61,865 bases of DNA from a virus, in IMG/VR virus record IMGVR_UViG_3300027747_000005, positions 1 through 61,865 of that record, one strand, 5' to 3'. Below, one piece after another: positions 41,008 through 48,084 of this stretch. A program made the position numbers and the translations under genes. The first letter of the stretch is position 1. Each line of letters begins with the position of its first letter. The notes under the pieces are model-generated. The model searched no databases. It saw only the letters and a list, made by a program, of their open reading frames with translations, and was not told the origin of the DNA.

Positions 41008-41231
41008 TCTTTGCACTCCTTCAGCACAGACTTGGTGCGACACAGGCAGTCAGGCGGGCAGGGGCAGTCGGTCACATGGCCGTCGCCGTGCGTGATCTTC
41101 CCGTTCTTGCATGCGCCACAGCACTTGGACTTGGGCGCGGCGTAGGTGGTGACAACGTACGCTGCCTCCACTGCGATGCGTTCAGGGAATGACGGGACGG
41201 GGAACAGCAATGAGAAGATGATTGAGATCAT
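40989..41231 (-). CDS. Cys-rich exported small protein
   Basis: 80 residues starting with ATG 41231, which overlaps the papain-like gene stop (ATGA). A hydrophobic N-terminus (MISIIFSLLFPVP) precedes KSKCCGACKNGKITHGDGHV, DCPCPPDCLC and CKDC. This CxxC-rich pattern with GDG and CPCPPDC is common in phages, usually next to lysis-like or peptidase genes. Probably secreted or membrane-attached; role unknown. Confidence 0.65.
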   Translation of the reverse strand: MISIIFSLLFPVPSFPERIAVEAAYVVTTYAAPKSKCCGACKNGKITHGDGHVTDCPCPPDCLCRTKSVLKECKDCLPIK

Positions 41232-42175
41232 GTCTGCAGTAATCCGATGGTGCCGTAGTCGGGCAGCTTCTGAGGGGGGAACCCATCGACATTGCCGTAC
41301 GCATAGCAATCGCCACCGCGGATGCAGACTTCCCAGTCTTCAGCTTTGGTTACGATCATCCCGGGCACCCACGGCGGGAGGTCGGTTGGCCATTCTTTGG
41401 GAGGCTGGTTCCACGCACCCCAAGAATTTTGGATGAAGAACACATCGAACGGCCAGAACTTGCGGGTGAAATCCATACCGACCGTGGCCATTGAGTGCGA
41501 CCAGCCGCCTGCCGTGCGCGGATGGATGTGGTCTTTGCTGGGGTGCTGCGACCAAGAGGCGAACTGCCCAGAGGCTATCGCGTATCCGTTGAACAAAGCA
41601 TCCACCGCATCGCTCATCCTGGTCAGCTGTCGGATGATGCCAACCTTATGGTTTCGGCACAGACTTCTGACGGCCTCTGGCACACCACTGCCACCCCAGT
41701 TTGTTCCGATTGTGCTGTTGTATTTTGTAAGATCGACTGGGTCGTACTTCTTTCGGAGGAGATAGCCAGTCTCGTTAACAAACATGGCCGCTCGCGCGGG
41801 CGACATACCTTCGCCAGAGTGACCGCGCCCACCGTACGTGGGTTCCGTTGCGCTTCGGACAACAAAACTTTCCGGCCGGTTCTCAATGCAGATTTGCGTG
41901 GCCCTGGTCGTATCGATAGCGTTGCGCGAGCAATGCGAGGTGCAGTCCCCAGTCGTCTGAACCTCAGTGAAAGACAGGGGATCTAGCTTTTGCGTGTACG
42001 CCCACAGCGCGGCACGCTGGCCTTCTCCGCTACCCATTGTATTCGGCTCATAATACACCGACTGTTTCTGCGAGTCACCAAACAGGGCACGTTCCCTCGG
42101 ACTGTCAACATAACCTTGCAGCCCCGCTTCGTATGCAGCCAATGGCTGGAACACGTTGTCGTTTTTGTCAGCCAC
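41228..42175 (-). CDS. Papain-like cysteine protease (C1A family)
   Basis: 315 residues. Q73-TTGD-C78 gives the oxyanion Gln and nucleophile. GGWSHSMATVGMDF places the histidine at 227, and FFIQNSWGAWN places the asparagine at 250, in the canonical order C-H-N with the typical NSWG motif. No clear pro-domain or signal peptide is seen. It is unusual for a phage and shares an operon with a subtilisin and several membrane proteins. Possible roles: cell-envelope degradation at lysis, or processing of phage or host proteins. Confidence 0.8.
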   Translation of the reverse strand: MADKNDNVFQPLAAYEAGLQGYVDSPRERALFGDSQKQSVYYEPNTMGSGEGQRAALWAYTQKLDPLSFTEVQTTGDCTSHCSRNAIDTTRATQICIENRPESFVVRSATEPTYGGRGHSGEGMSPARAAMFVNETGYLLRKKYDPVDLTKYNSTIGTNWGGSGVPEAVRSLCRNHKVGIIRQLTRMSDAVDALFNGYAIASGQFASWSQHPSKDHIHPRTAGGWSHSMATVGMDFTRKFWPFDVFFIQNSWGAWNQPPKEWPTDLPPWVPGMIVTKAEDWEVCIRGGDCYAYGNVDGFPPQKLPDYGTIGLLQT

Positions 42176-42821
42176 AGAATGCCTCCTGAGAAGTTGCTCT
42201 CAGATAGCTTGCTGCCGTTTCCAAGACAGCCGGATTATCTCTTGCGCTGCCCAGCATTCGGTTGCAAAGATTGCACAACGTGCCGCGCACCACTCCAGTG
42301 GCGTGGCAGTGATCGATGTTGCGGTCACGCGCAGTGGAGAACGATGACCCGCATATGTCGCATGCTTCTACGCTGCACATCTCTCGCACTTCTTCCAATG
42401 TCAGTGCATAAAGCTGAGCGCGGTTGCGGATGCTTGCGCAGTCCTTGCATTCTTTTCGGATGCCGGACACTCTCTTAGTTGCGCGGGGGAATTCCGATGC
42501 TGGCTTTTCCGTGCCGCAGTCGCAGCACACTTGCGACACCACCGAAACTTCGTAATGAACCGCTGACTTGCGTGCGCTGGTGCAGAGCTTGCACTCTTTC
42601 TGAAGGCCGCTTTTCCGCCCCTTCGACCGATTAAATTCTGCCGCTGACTTGGTCTGCTTGCACGCCGTACAGCGTTGTTCGCTCACAGTAACAGCGATGT
42701 TTTTTGCTACTGCCTTATGATTGCGGCACGCCTTGCAGGACGGCTGGAATCCATTCCGGCACGGGCTGTAGTCAGTCAGCGGCTTCGCGATGCCGCAGAC
42801 GGTGCAAGACCTATCACTCAC
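42168..42821 (-). CDS. Endonuclease VII-like nuclease with three zinc ribbons
   Basis: 217 residues. Three successive ribbons are present (CTVCGIAK...CKAC, CTACKQTK...CKLC, CCDCGTEK...CKDC). The endonuclease VII core follows: CDICGSSFSTARDRNIDHCH, GVVRGTLCNLCNRMLGSARD. The family usually has one ribbon or none; three suggests internal duplication and extended DNA contact. It would cleave branched DNA. It sits between a membrane protein gene and the papain-like gene, overlapping both. Confidence 0.85.
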   Translation of the reverse strand: MSDRSCTVCGIAKPLTDYSPCRNGFQPSCKACRNHKAVAKNIAVTVSEQRCTACKQTKSAAEFNRSKGRKSGLQKECKLCTSARKSAVHYEVSVVSQVCCDCGTEKPASEFPRATKRVSGIRKECKDCASIRNRAQLYALTLEEVREMCSVEACDICGSSFSTARDRNIDHCHATGVVRGTLCNLCNRMLGSARDNPAVLETAASYLRATSQEAFCG

Positions 42822-43203
42822 TTTGCTTGGCGACCTCCCGGCATGCGGCTGCGATTTGGTTCACTAGCGAGGCGCTAAGTGGTGCATCATCTAGTGGGAA
42901 CTTGTCGGCCATCACCTTCTCAACGGCAACGTCCAGGCCAGCGTACTTGCCTCGCATGTCGGACGCAGCCAGCTTCAGGGTGTTGACATGCAGCTGTCGC
43001 CACATGCCCACGGTGCTGATGAGTGTGCCGTTGTCCTTCTCGGTTACATCGGCCAGCGATAGGTAGATGCCTTTCAGATGAGATCGATCTGATCGGCTAG
43101 CACCTATCAACGCAGTAGCTACTGGGCCTTCGGGTTTCTTGGAGGCGGGGAGGAATGACAGGGCCGCAACCAGGACTGCGACGATTACGGGTAGGTGTTT
43201 CAT
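42814..43203 (-). CDS. Exported protein with N-terminal signal/anchor
   Basis: 129 residues from ATG 43203, which overlaps the upstream stop (ATGA). MKHLPVIVAVLVAALSFLPA is a signal or anchor. The rest is helical (HLKGIYLSLADVTEKDNGTL, MRGKYAGLDVAVEKVMADKF). Its N-terminus shares IVAVLVAALxxLP with the neighbour at 43200-43421, as if duplicated. Family seen near phage lysis or peptidase genes; function unknown. Confidence 0.6.
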   Translation of the reverse strand: MKHLPVIVAVLVAALSFLPASKKPEGPVATALIGASRSDRSHLKGIYLSLADVTEKDNGTLISTVGMWRQLHVNTLKLAASDMRGKYAGLDVAVEKVMADKFPLDDAPLSASLVNQIAAACREVAKQSE

Positions 43204-43421
43204 GCCTTCACCTGCAGTAGGGCGGATAGAAGTGCGTTGCATGCGGTGATGACGGCGGCATCAGCGTTTGCTTCCTTCACTTCTACGATGGCTTCGATCT
43301 GCTTTAGGATCGACGGCTTGGACTTGCTGATGGACGGGAGTCTGATTGCATGGAGGGGGAGGTACGTGAGTGCCGCCGCTACCAGCACAGCGACGATGGC
43401 GAGGATCTGAACTGTCGTCAT
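43200..43421 (-). CDS. Small membrane protein
   Basis: 73 residues. N-terminal transmembrane helix (ILAIVAVLVAAALTYLPL), then a short helical C-terminus (KPSILKQIEAIVEVKEANAD). The start overlaps the subtilisin stop (ATGA), so it is coupled to the protease. It could be a holin or spanin-like partner; inferred from position. Confidence 0.6.
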   Translation of the reverse strand: MTTVQILAIVAVLVAAALTYLPLHAIRLPSISKSKPSILKQIEAIVEVKEANADAAVITACNALLSALLQVKA

Positions 43422-44359
43422 AGAACTTTGGCTCCGGGGATGAAGATGGTTACGCCGCCAATGTTTGCCTGCATGGTGTAGTTCATCAGCTTGTGCGGAT
43501 CGACCAAGCCCCAGCCGTAGACGTTGTCTCTGCCCTGTTCGCCAACGTCCTTGCAGGTAGTGGCTAGTGCCTTCATCACATCGCTGTGGTTGACGGTGCG
43601 ATCCAGCTTGTGCTGCGCGCTGATGTACAATGCCAGCACACCGGAGACAAATGGTGCGGCCATGCTCGTCCCACTCACAGTTGCATAGCCATCGTTCAGC
43701 CAGCAGCTTGTGATGTCCTGCCCTGGTGCGGCGACTGCAATCTCCTTGCCGCGGCTGGAGAATTCACAGGCAGCGCCGTGGCTATCCACCGCACCAACAG
43801 CAATCGTTTCCTGGTAGGCAGCAGGGTAGTTCACAGAACCCCCGTCGTTACCCGCGGCACAGACAACAATGATCCCGGCTGCAGCTGCCTCGCGGATCGC
43901 AGTGTGTACCCCATCGTCCGTGCGGCTAGAGCCAAGGGACATGGAGATGATGTTCACCTTTGCTTCGGTGGCATGACGCACAGCTTGCGTTACCCACTCG
44001 TTGCTCCCCATCCCGCTGTGTCCTAGCACTTTGAGGGAGAGGATTCGGGAGGCAGGAGCAATGCCCTTCGCCAGCCCGTCACGGGCGGCGATGATGCCAC
44101 TCACATGGGTGCCGTGCCCCAAGGTGTCATGCGCATCGGAGTCGCTTGTGAAGTTGCGGTAGTCGATGACGGCTGCGTCTAGGGCAGGGTGCTTGGCAAC
44201 ACCACTGTCGATCACGGCCACCGTCACTCCCTCGCCCTGCGACTTCTGCCAGAGGGAAGGGATTCCGTATGAGCAGACACCCCAATCAACTCCGTGCTGG
44301 AGCGCGCGCGGTGCGTCTAGGTTAACCCGATAGGGTGGAAGGTGGACGAACCCGCTCAC
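43418..44359 (-). CDS. Subtilisin-like serine protease (S8 family)
   Basis: 313 residues with a full catalytic triad: AVIDSGV (D51), GHGTHVSGI (H82) and GTSMAAPFVSG (S232), plus the oxyanion Asn in CAAGNDGG (N171). No signal peptide or pro-domain is visible, so it may act inside the cell or be released by a holin. Overlaps the next membrane protein gene by 4 bases. A phage subtilisin beside a papain-like protease is unusual. Confidence 0.9.
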   Translation of the reverse strand: MSGFVHLPPYRVNLDAPRALQHGVDWGVCSYGIPSLWQKSQGEGVTVAVIDSGVAKHPALDAAVIDYRNFTSDSDAHDTLGHGTHVSGIIAARDGLAKGIAPASRILSLKVLGHSGMGSNEWVTQAVRHATEAKVNIISMSLGSSRTDDGVHTAIREAAAAGIIVVCAAGNDGGSVNYPAAYQETIAVGAVDSHGAACEFSSRGKEIAVAAPGQDITSCWLNDGYATVSGTSMAAPFVSGVLALYISAQHKLDRTVNHSDVMKALATTCKDVGEQGRDNVYGWGLVDPHKLMNYTMQANIGGVTIFIPGAKVL

Positions 44360-44715
44360 TTATCTTCCTGGCCCGCGGCCAACGCTTTGAGAATGGACAG
44401 GACAATGGGCAGGATCACATCGACCAAGAGCTTCCAATCCACTCCCAGTGCAGCGAACTCTGCGCCAGCACCAAAGGCCATGGCCTCATAGTTCTGGTCT
44501 TCATAGTCCTCGTCATGGAAGCGGTGCTTGGTCAGCGCCTTGGGTGCAACGGCCTGGGCCTCCAACACAGGGATCAGAATCCGTGCGATGGAATCAACCA
44601 GCGCCCATTGCTCCACGTACGGAAGATCCTTGCGCCAAGACTTGGCGATCTCCACAACCTTCAGCAGGACGGCTTGGTTGGCGAGCAAGAACTTCACCAC
44701 TTTCATATTAACCAT
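44356..44715 (-). CDS. Unknown protein upstream of the subtilisin
   Basis: 119 residues from ATG 44715, preceded by GGGAGA. Hydrophobic N-terminal helix (VVKFLLANQAVLLKVVEIAK), a charged centre (KHRFHDEDYEDQNYEAMA) and a hydrophobic C-terminus (LLVDVILPIVLSILKALAAG). It may be membrane-associated. Stop overlaps the protease start (ATGA). Confidence 0.55.
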   Translation of the reverse strand: MVNMKVVKFLLANQAVLLKVVEIAKSWRKDLPYVEQWALVDSIARILIPVLEAQAVAPKALTKHRFHDEDYEDQNYEAMAFGAGAEFAALGVDWKLLVDVILPIVLSILKALAAGQEDK

Positions 44716-45094
44716 GATCTTCTCCCGTATGGTCATTGATTGCGATTGCCACAATGGCGTGGCCTGCGATGTCAGCGAGTGTCTCTCTAATAGCTAGTGT
44801 CCGGTCGGAGCCGATCATCCCCCGGAGGCGGCGGCACTTCTCCCCGATGCGGGCCAGCTGGTAGACCCACGGTTCGATGCCGTCCTCTGCAACGCCTAGC
44901 GCGTTCTCTAAGGGGCTTTCGTCTGGGCACCCGTAGTACCCCCGCTTCCGGCTCAGAAGCCGCCATAGCTCAACGCAGACGGGTAGGTAGGGATCGTCGG
45001 GGAACATGGCCAGAGCCTCACCAAGTGCGCTCTCGGCAAGCCTTAACGATTCGTCCGAACTCTGCCCAGAAGGAAGGGTGGTGGTAGGGGTCAT
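44708..45094 (-). CDS. Possible MazG/DUF1599-like phage protein
   Basis: 128 residues. YYGCPDESPLENALGVAEDG, WVYQLARIGEKCRRLRGMIG and TLADIAGHAIVAIAIN resemble the YG.pe.nf...KiaRl...Di.GYa.la layout of phage nucleotide-metabolism-like helical proteins. The similarity is loose, so the function is uncertain. A copy of the minus-strand motif lies in its 3' part. Confidence 0.5.
   Translation of the reverse strand: MTPTTTLPSGQSSDESLRLAESALGEALAMFPDDPYLPVCVELWRLLSRKRGYYGCPDESPLENALGVAEDGIEPWVYQLARIGEKCRRLRGMIGSDRTLAIRETLADIAGHAIVAIAINDHTGEDHG
44783..44802 (-). promoter_or_regulatory. Minus-strand repeated motif ahead of the protease block
   Basis: Reads GGACACTAGCTATTAGAGAG, sharing GGACACTAGCTA with the portal copy. 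It is inside a gene but 68 bases before the start of the block with the subtilisin, so it could be an internal promoter. The coding constraint there weakens the case. Confidence 0.3.
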
Positions 45095-45371
45095 CGGTAT
45101 CTAGCTCCTCCTCGTCACAAAGAAATGCCGTGCGGGCATGCGCCCACTCCTCCGCAAAAGTCTCAACCAGTGCGTCCCGATCTAGGCTGTCTCGTAGGGC
45201 GATCACCCCGCGGTCTGCGTCGTCGTTCAATAGGAAATAACCCAGGTGTTCCGGCATCTGCGCCGCCGGTCGGACGCACACCCTGACCGGGAACATCACA
45301 GGGAATCGGTCTTCCGCCCACACCTTCAGCTTGCGGACCAGCGACCGCCTCCAGCAGGAACTTCGGGGCAT
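45018..45371 (-). CDS. Metallopeptidase-like protein with an altered zinc motif
   Basis: 117 residues. LVETFAEEWAHARTAFL and DPYHHPSFWAEFGRIVKACR follow the layout of a phage HExxH peptidase-like family in which a distal His on a second helix also binds zinc, but the first His is Glu here (EEWAH). It may be inactive as a peptidase or use other ligands. It overlaps the upstream nuclease frame by 209 bases and the gene downstream by 77 bases. Confidence 0.5.
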   Translation of the reverse strand: MPRSSCWRRSLVRKLKVWAEDRFPVMFPVRVCVRPAAQMPEHLGYFLLNDDADRGVIALRDSLDRDALVETFAEEWAHARTAFLCDEEELDTDDPYHHPSFWAEFGRIVKACRERTW

Positions 45372-45666
45372 CGGATAACTCCATGATCAGTAGCCAGGGC
45401 TGGTTGTTCCGGCGGTGCAGGACGAGAGGGCACTTCCCCTTGGCATCTCGGCGGGCCTGGGCCAGCCAGTCATAGGGGTTGCCGCGCTCGCATCGCTTCA
45501 CCTCTAAGTGAATGCCCGGGTAGTCGCTGACCACATCCGGCGAGTCGTTTCCCCCGGAAAATTGCTGGCCGCGGCGGGCCTTGCCGCCCATCACATGCGC
45601 CCAGACCTTGGACGCTTCCAGTTCCCCACGGCAACCCTTGGCACGGGACTGTGTCATTTCTGCCAC
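45163..45666 (-). CDS. PD-(D/E)XK nuclease (Holliday junction resolvase-like)
   Basis: 167 residues. The core lies in the first 100: SRAKGCRGELEASKVWAHVM, GGNDSPDVVS and HLEVKRCERG give the E, D and ExK catalytic residues. RNNQPWLLIMEL completes the fold. The last 65 residues are Gly/Pro/Arg-rich and overlap the next gene in another frame, so the C-terminus may be a run-on. Probable role: resolving recombination intermediates. Confidence 0.75.
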   Translation of the reverse strand: MAEMTQSRAKGCRGELEASKVWAHVMGGKARRGQQFSGGNDSPDVVSDYPGIHLEVKRCERGNPYDWLAQARRDAKGKCPLVLHRRNNQPWLLIMELSDAPKFLLEAVAGPQAEGVGGRPIPCDVPGQGVRPTGGADAGTPGLFPIERRRRPRGDRPTRQPRSGRTG

Positions 45667-45899
45667 CTCGCCAACAGGCCATTGGAATGTCGGGATTCAA
45701 CGAGCGTGAGCGTAGGGAACTGCTCAGTCATTAGTTTGATGGCATCCATCCCCACCTTCAGCTTGTCGATGGCCTTCTCATTTTGGCTAACCCACCGGCC
45801 CAGCCTGCCGCCCATGTTCAGGTCGGTGGTGGAACCAGCTGGCTCCCAATAAATAAGGAACGTGTAGCTGGAAGTGCGGAGCATGGTGCCTGTGTTCAT
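45654..45899 (-). CDS. Small unknown protein
   Basis: 81 residues from ATG 45899, which overlaps the HNH gene stop (ATGA). MNTGTMLRTSSYTFLIYWEP, then a helical QNEKAIDKLKVGMDAIKLMT. No family recognised. Confidence 0.5.
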   Translation of the reverse strand: MNTGTMLRTSSYTFLIYWEPAGSTTDLNMGGRLGRWVSQNEKAIDKLKVGMDAIKLMTEQFPTLTLVESRHSNGLLARWQK

Positions 45900-46294
45900 G
45901 GTGATCTTGCCGTCCATGAGGTGAGGTTCTGCTGGCGTTCGCGTGTGTAGTAATCCGGCAGAGGTTCCGGGTCGTAGCCCAGGTGCTTCTTGTGCTTTAG
46001 AGATGCAAGAAACACAGGGTCATAGTTATCGGGGTCGCACTCTTGCTTAACGCCAAGCAGTATACGCTTGTCCAGGTTGGCTCGTCCACTGAAAATCTTG
46101 CCGCTGTGGTACACCCCATGGCAGTGCGAGCAGAGGCGCAGGTAATTGCGGATGTCATGCTTGCGACCGGCACCACCGATGATGTGGTGAACCTCCAGGC
46201 TGCGGCGACCATCAGACTCAGGCCACCAGCACACCGCACAGCAGCGGTGCAGTTCAACCCACGCCAGCAATTCCTTTTGCTCAGCCCTATTCAT
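45896..46294 (-). CDS. HNH endonuclease
   Basis: 132 residues from ATG 46294 (GCGGAATGAA context). CAVCWWPESDGRRSLEVHHI, IGGAGRKHDIRNYLRLCSHC and HGVYHSG form the HNH motif with zinc cysteines. It is followed by a basic C-terminus. Could be a free-standing nuclease or take part in recombination. Confidence 0.82.
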   Translation of the reverse strand: MNRAEQKELLAWVELHRCCAVCWWPESDGRRSLEVHHIIGGAGRKHDIRNYLRLCSHCHGVYHSGKIFSGRANLDKRILLGVKQECDPDNYDPVFLASLKHKKHLGYDPEPLPDYYTRERQQNLTSWTARSP

Positions 46295-46565
46295 TCCGCA
46301 AAGTATAAGGCTGTGCATCTTCCAGCGCCACAGCTTCTTTTACCCACGCTTTAATGTCGTATCTCTCAGGGTGGCACAGAGAACACAGCTGCGTCATCGG
46401 CTCGCTGGTGACCTTGTACTTCTTGTCACTCTCAGACAAACCCGTTGACCACAAGCGGCAGGCAGTATCACTCCCGGTCCACAGATGGGACTTGCCGTTG
46501 ACGTTCCCAAACTGCGTACACCTGACCAAGAAGCCCTTGTGATTCGGCAATCTACGCTGATCCAT
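46287..46565 (-). CDS. Cys/His-containing small protein
   Basis: 92 residues from ATG 46565, preceded by GGGGG; the frame is open further upstream, but that part overlaps the candidate RNA and looks non-coding. It contains CTQFGNVNGKSHLWTGSDTA, CRLW and LCSLCHPERYDIKAW. Possible metal site; no family recognised. Confidence 0.55.
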   Translation of the reverse strand: MDQRRLPNHKGFLVRCTQFGNVNGKSHLWTGSDTACRLWSTGLSESDKKYKVTSEPMTQLCSLCHPERYDIKAWVKEAVALEDAQPYTLRNE

Positions 46566-46951
46566 AAAACCCCCAGTCTGTTTCGGTACGGTGAACTGGA
46601 CCGACTCCCTGGAAAATCCCGCAATGGAAAATTCCAAGGAGTCAGCAAAAGCCTGTTTCGGTTGGAGCCACAGACCTCTACCCCAAGTGTGATCTTTGGT
46701 GACGCAGTTCTCTTGGTTCAACCCTGACACTGCGCTGCGATTGGCTTATGCCTCGGTGGACGCGGAGTCGGAAGACATCGCACCTTTACCGCAGAGAAAC
46801 CCATTCAGCCGCGGGATTGCCTGTCGGCGCGTCTCCGCGGGGTTGCCCCCTCTTCGCCATTCCATGGCAGCGACTAGCCTTGCACAGCTAGCCTTCGGCG
46901 GGGGGCCGATCTTCAGGCCGGTTGCCAATCCAGTGGCTATGTGTGTCAGAG
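46566..46951 (-). ncRNA. Candidate structured non-coding RNA
   Basis: 386 bases with no convincing gene. On the minus strand there is a run of short hairpins: GGCUAGC/GCUAGUC with an 8-base loop (46872-46893), GCCAU-GGA-AUGGC (46856-46868), GGGG-GCAA-CCCC (46839-46850), CGCG-GAGA-CGCG (46828-46839) and GCC-GACA-GGC (46819-46828). GCAA, GAGA and GACA are GNRA-type loops. A CCGC/GCGG pairing encloses 46789-46814. Further on are GCGCAGU/ACUGCGU and a 14-bp stem at 46601-46645. Not recognised as tmRNA, RNase P or an intron; the folding is by eye. Confidence 0.45.
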
Positions 46952-47098
46952 TTATTTACTGGCCATCATCCAAAGCCCAGCGTTCGCTACGGCATATGCA
47001 CCGTAAGTAATTGACATGGCTAGGTTTCCGTGCATGGCCTGCTCGCAGGACACGTACAAGTAAATGACGCCGGTCATAATGATCAGTGTCCCACTCAT
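46952..47098 (-). CDS. 48-residue membrane protein
   Basis: ATG 47098 overlaps the stop of the upstream gene (ATGA). Two hydrophobic stretches, MSGTLIIMTGVIYLYVSC and ITYGAYAVANAGLWMMAS, before TAA. A small inner-membrane protein; no family. Confidence 0.5.
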   Translation of the reverse strand: MSGTLIIMTGVIYLYVSCEQAMHGNLAMSITYGAYAVANAGLWMMASK

Positions 47099-47670
47099 CG
47101 CTTCTCCAGTTCAGCCATAAGGCGGGCGATTATATTCTGTTGAATCTTGGCTCGCCACCGAGTTGCGTGTAATTCCTTTCGCACCTCTTGGGCAAGCCGA
47201 TCTGGCAGAGCTTGCAACCGCATGTCGATACTAAGGGGAGTGTCAGGCATCCAATGGGTGATGGGTGCCGCACCCTTCTCCACCAAGAACTCTTGGTCGA
47301 AGTCGCAGTAGTACCACATGGCACCCTCTGGCCGCGCCACATAACGCCCAGGCTTTGATGGCAGCTGCTCTGTCACCGGGATCCATTCGCCGGTCGGCTC
47401 GCCGTTGACACAGCGGTCATGCAGGTCTTGGCACTCGCCCACCAAGATCCCAATGGATTCGCCGTCCAGCTTTCTGCCTTCTTGCAGGCGTTCGATCTCA
47501 TCCGCGGCCTCCAGCACAAGCGCTCTAGCAGCGTCCATCAGTGCAAAGTGCGAGGCCGCACGCAGCCGGTCGGTGAGTGCCCCACTCATATGCGAAACAC
47601 CTCGTTCTGCGGGTGGTTTCTCATATGATTCGGCGGCGTACTCTCTCGCTTGCGCGTCCCGCTTAGTCAT
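47095..47670 (-). CDS. DUF551-domain protein
   Basis: 191 residues from ATG 47670 (MTKRDAQAREYAAESYEKPP). EWIPVTEQLPSKPGRYVA and APITHWMPDTPL match the DUF551 signature (W..v...LP......V......ITHWmp), common in phages and of unknown function. A helical EALVLEAADEIERLQ-like region precedes it. Confidence 0.7.
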   Translation of the reverse strand: MTKRDAQAREYAAESYEKPPAERGVSHMSGALTDRLRAASHFALMDAARALVLEAADEIERLQEGRKLDGESIGILVGECQDLHDRCVNGEPTGEWIPVTEQLPSKPGRYVARPEGAMWYYCDFDQEFLVEKGAAPITHWMPDTPLSIDMRLQALPDRLAQEVRKELHATRWRAKIQQNIIARLMAELEKR

Positions 47671-47738
47671 GGTGTCACTTTCTGGAATATGAAGAATAGG
47701 GTTTTTGGTAAACCGGAACCCAGCAAAACCGGGAGTCA

Positions 47739-48035
47739 TTACCAGTAGCGGACGCAGGCGAACCAGCCGCGGGCACCGCGGGACACGGCGACTTCCTTCA
47801 CCTTCCGCTGGCCCCAGTAACAAGAGGCGCGGCACGCCGCATCTCCACTGACGGTGGAGAAACCTATCCCCTCATAGCCTTGGCCACCCCGGTGTCGGAG
47901 GATGCCAGTGCGGGCCATCTCGTTGGCATCGTCCTGGGCAGAGCGGTAGACGGTGACCGTCCGCGTGCGGTAGCTGCTGTCAGCGTTGGCGGTAGCGGCA
48001 GTCAGGAGCAGGGCAAGGAACACAAAGTAACGCAT
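47739..48035 (-). CDS. Secreted small phage protein
   Basis: 98 residues from ATG 48035, preceded by AAAGGA. MRYFVFLALLLTAATANADS is a clear signal peptide with cleavage expected after ANA. The mature part (ILRHRGGQGYEGIGFSTVSG, CYWGQRKVKEVAVSRGARGW) is a pattern seen in periplasmic proteins encoded by many phages. Function unknown. Confidence 0.7.
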   Translation of the reverse strand: MRYFVFLALLLTAATANADSSYRTRTVTVYRSAQDDANEMARTGILRHRGGQGYEGIGFSTVSGDAACRASCYWGQRKVKEVAVSRGARGWFACVRYW

Positions 48036-48084
48036 ACGAATCCTTTCGTAGGGGGCATCAATCAACCAGCACTGTGCTGGAATG

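Noticed and set aside
46681-46740. Possible tRNA T-arm (GGTTCAACCC) on the plus strand
   Set aside because: No matching acceptor, D or anticodon arms surround it at the right distances.
46746-46928. 60-codon minus-strand frame with Arg/Gly-rich product
   Set aside because: It has no ribosome site and coincides with the run of GNRA-type hairpins, so RNA is the better reading.
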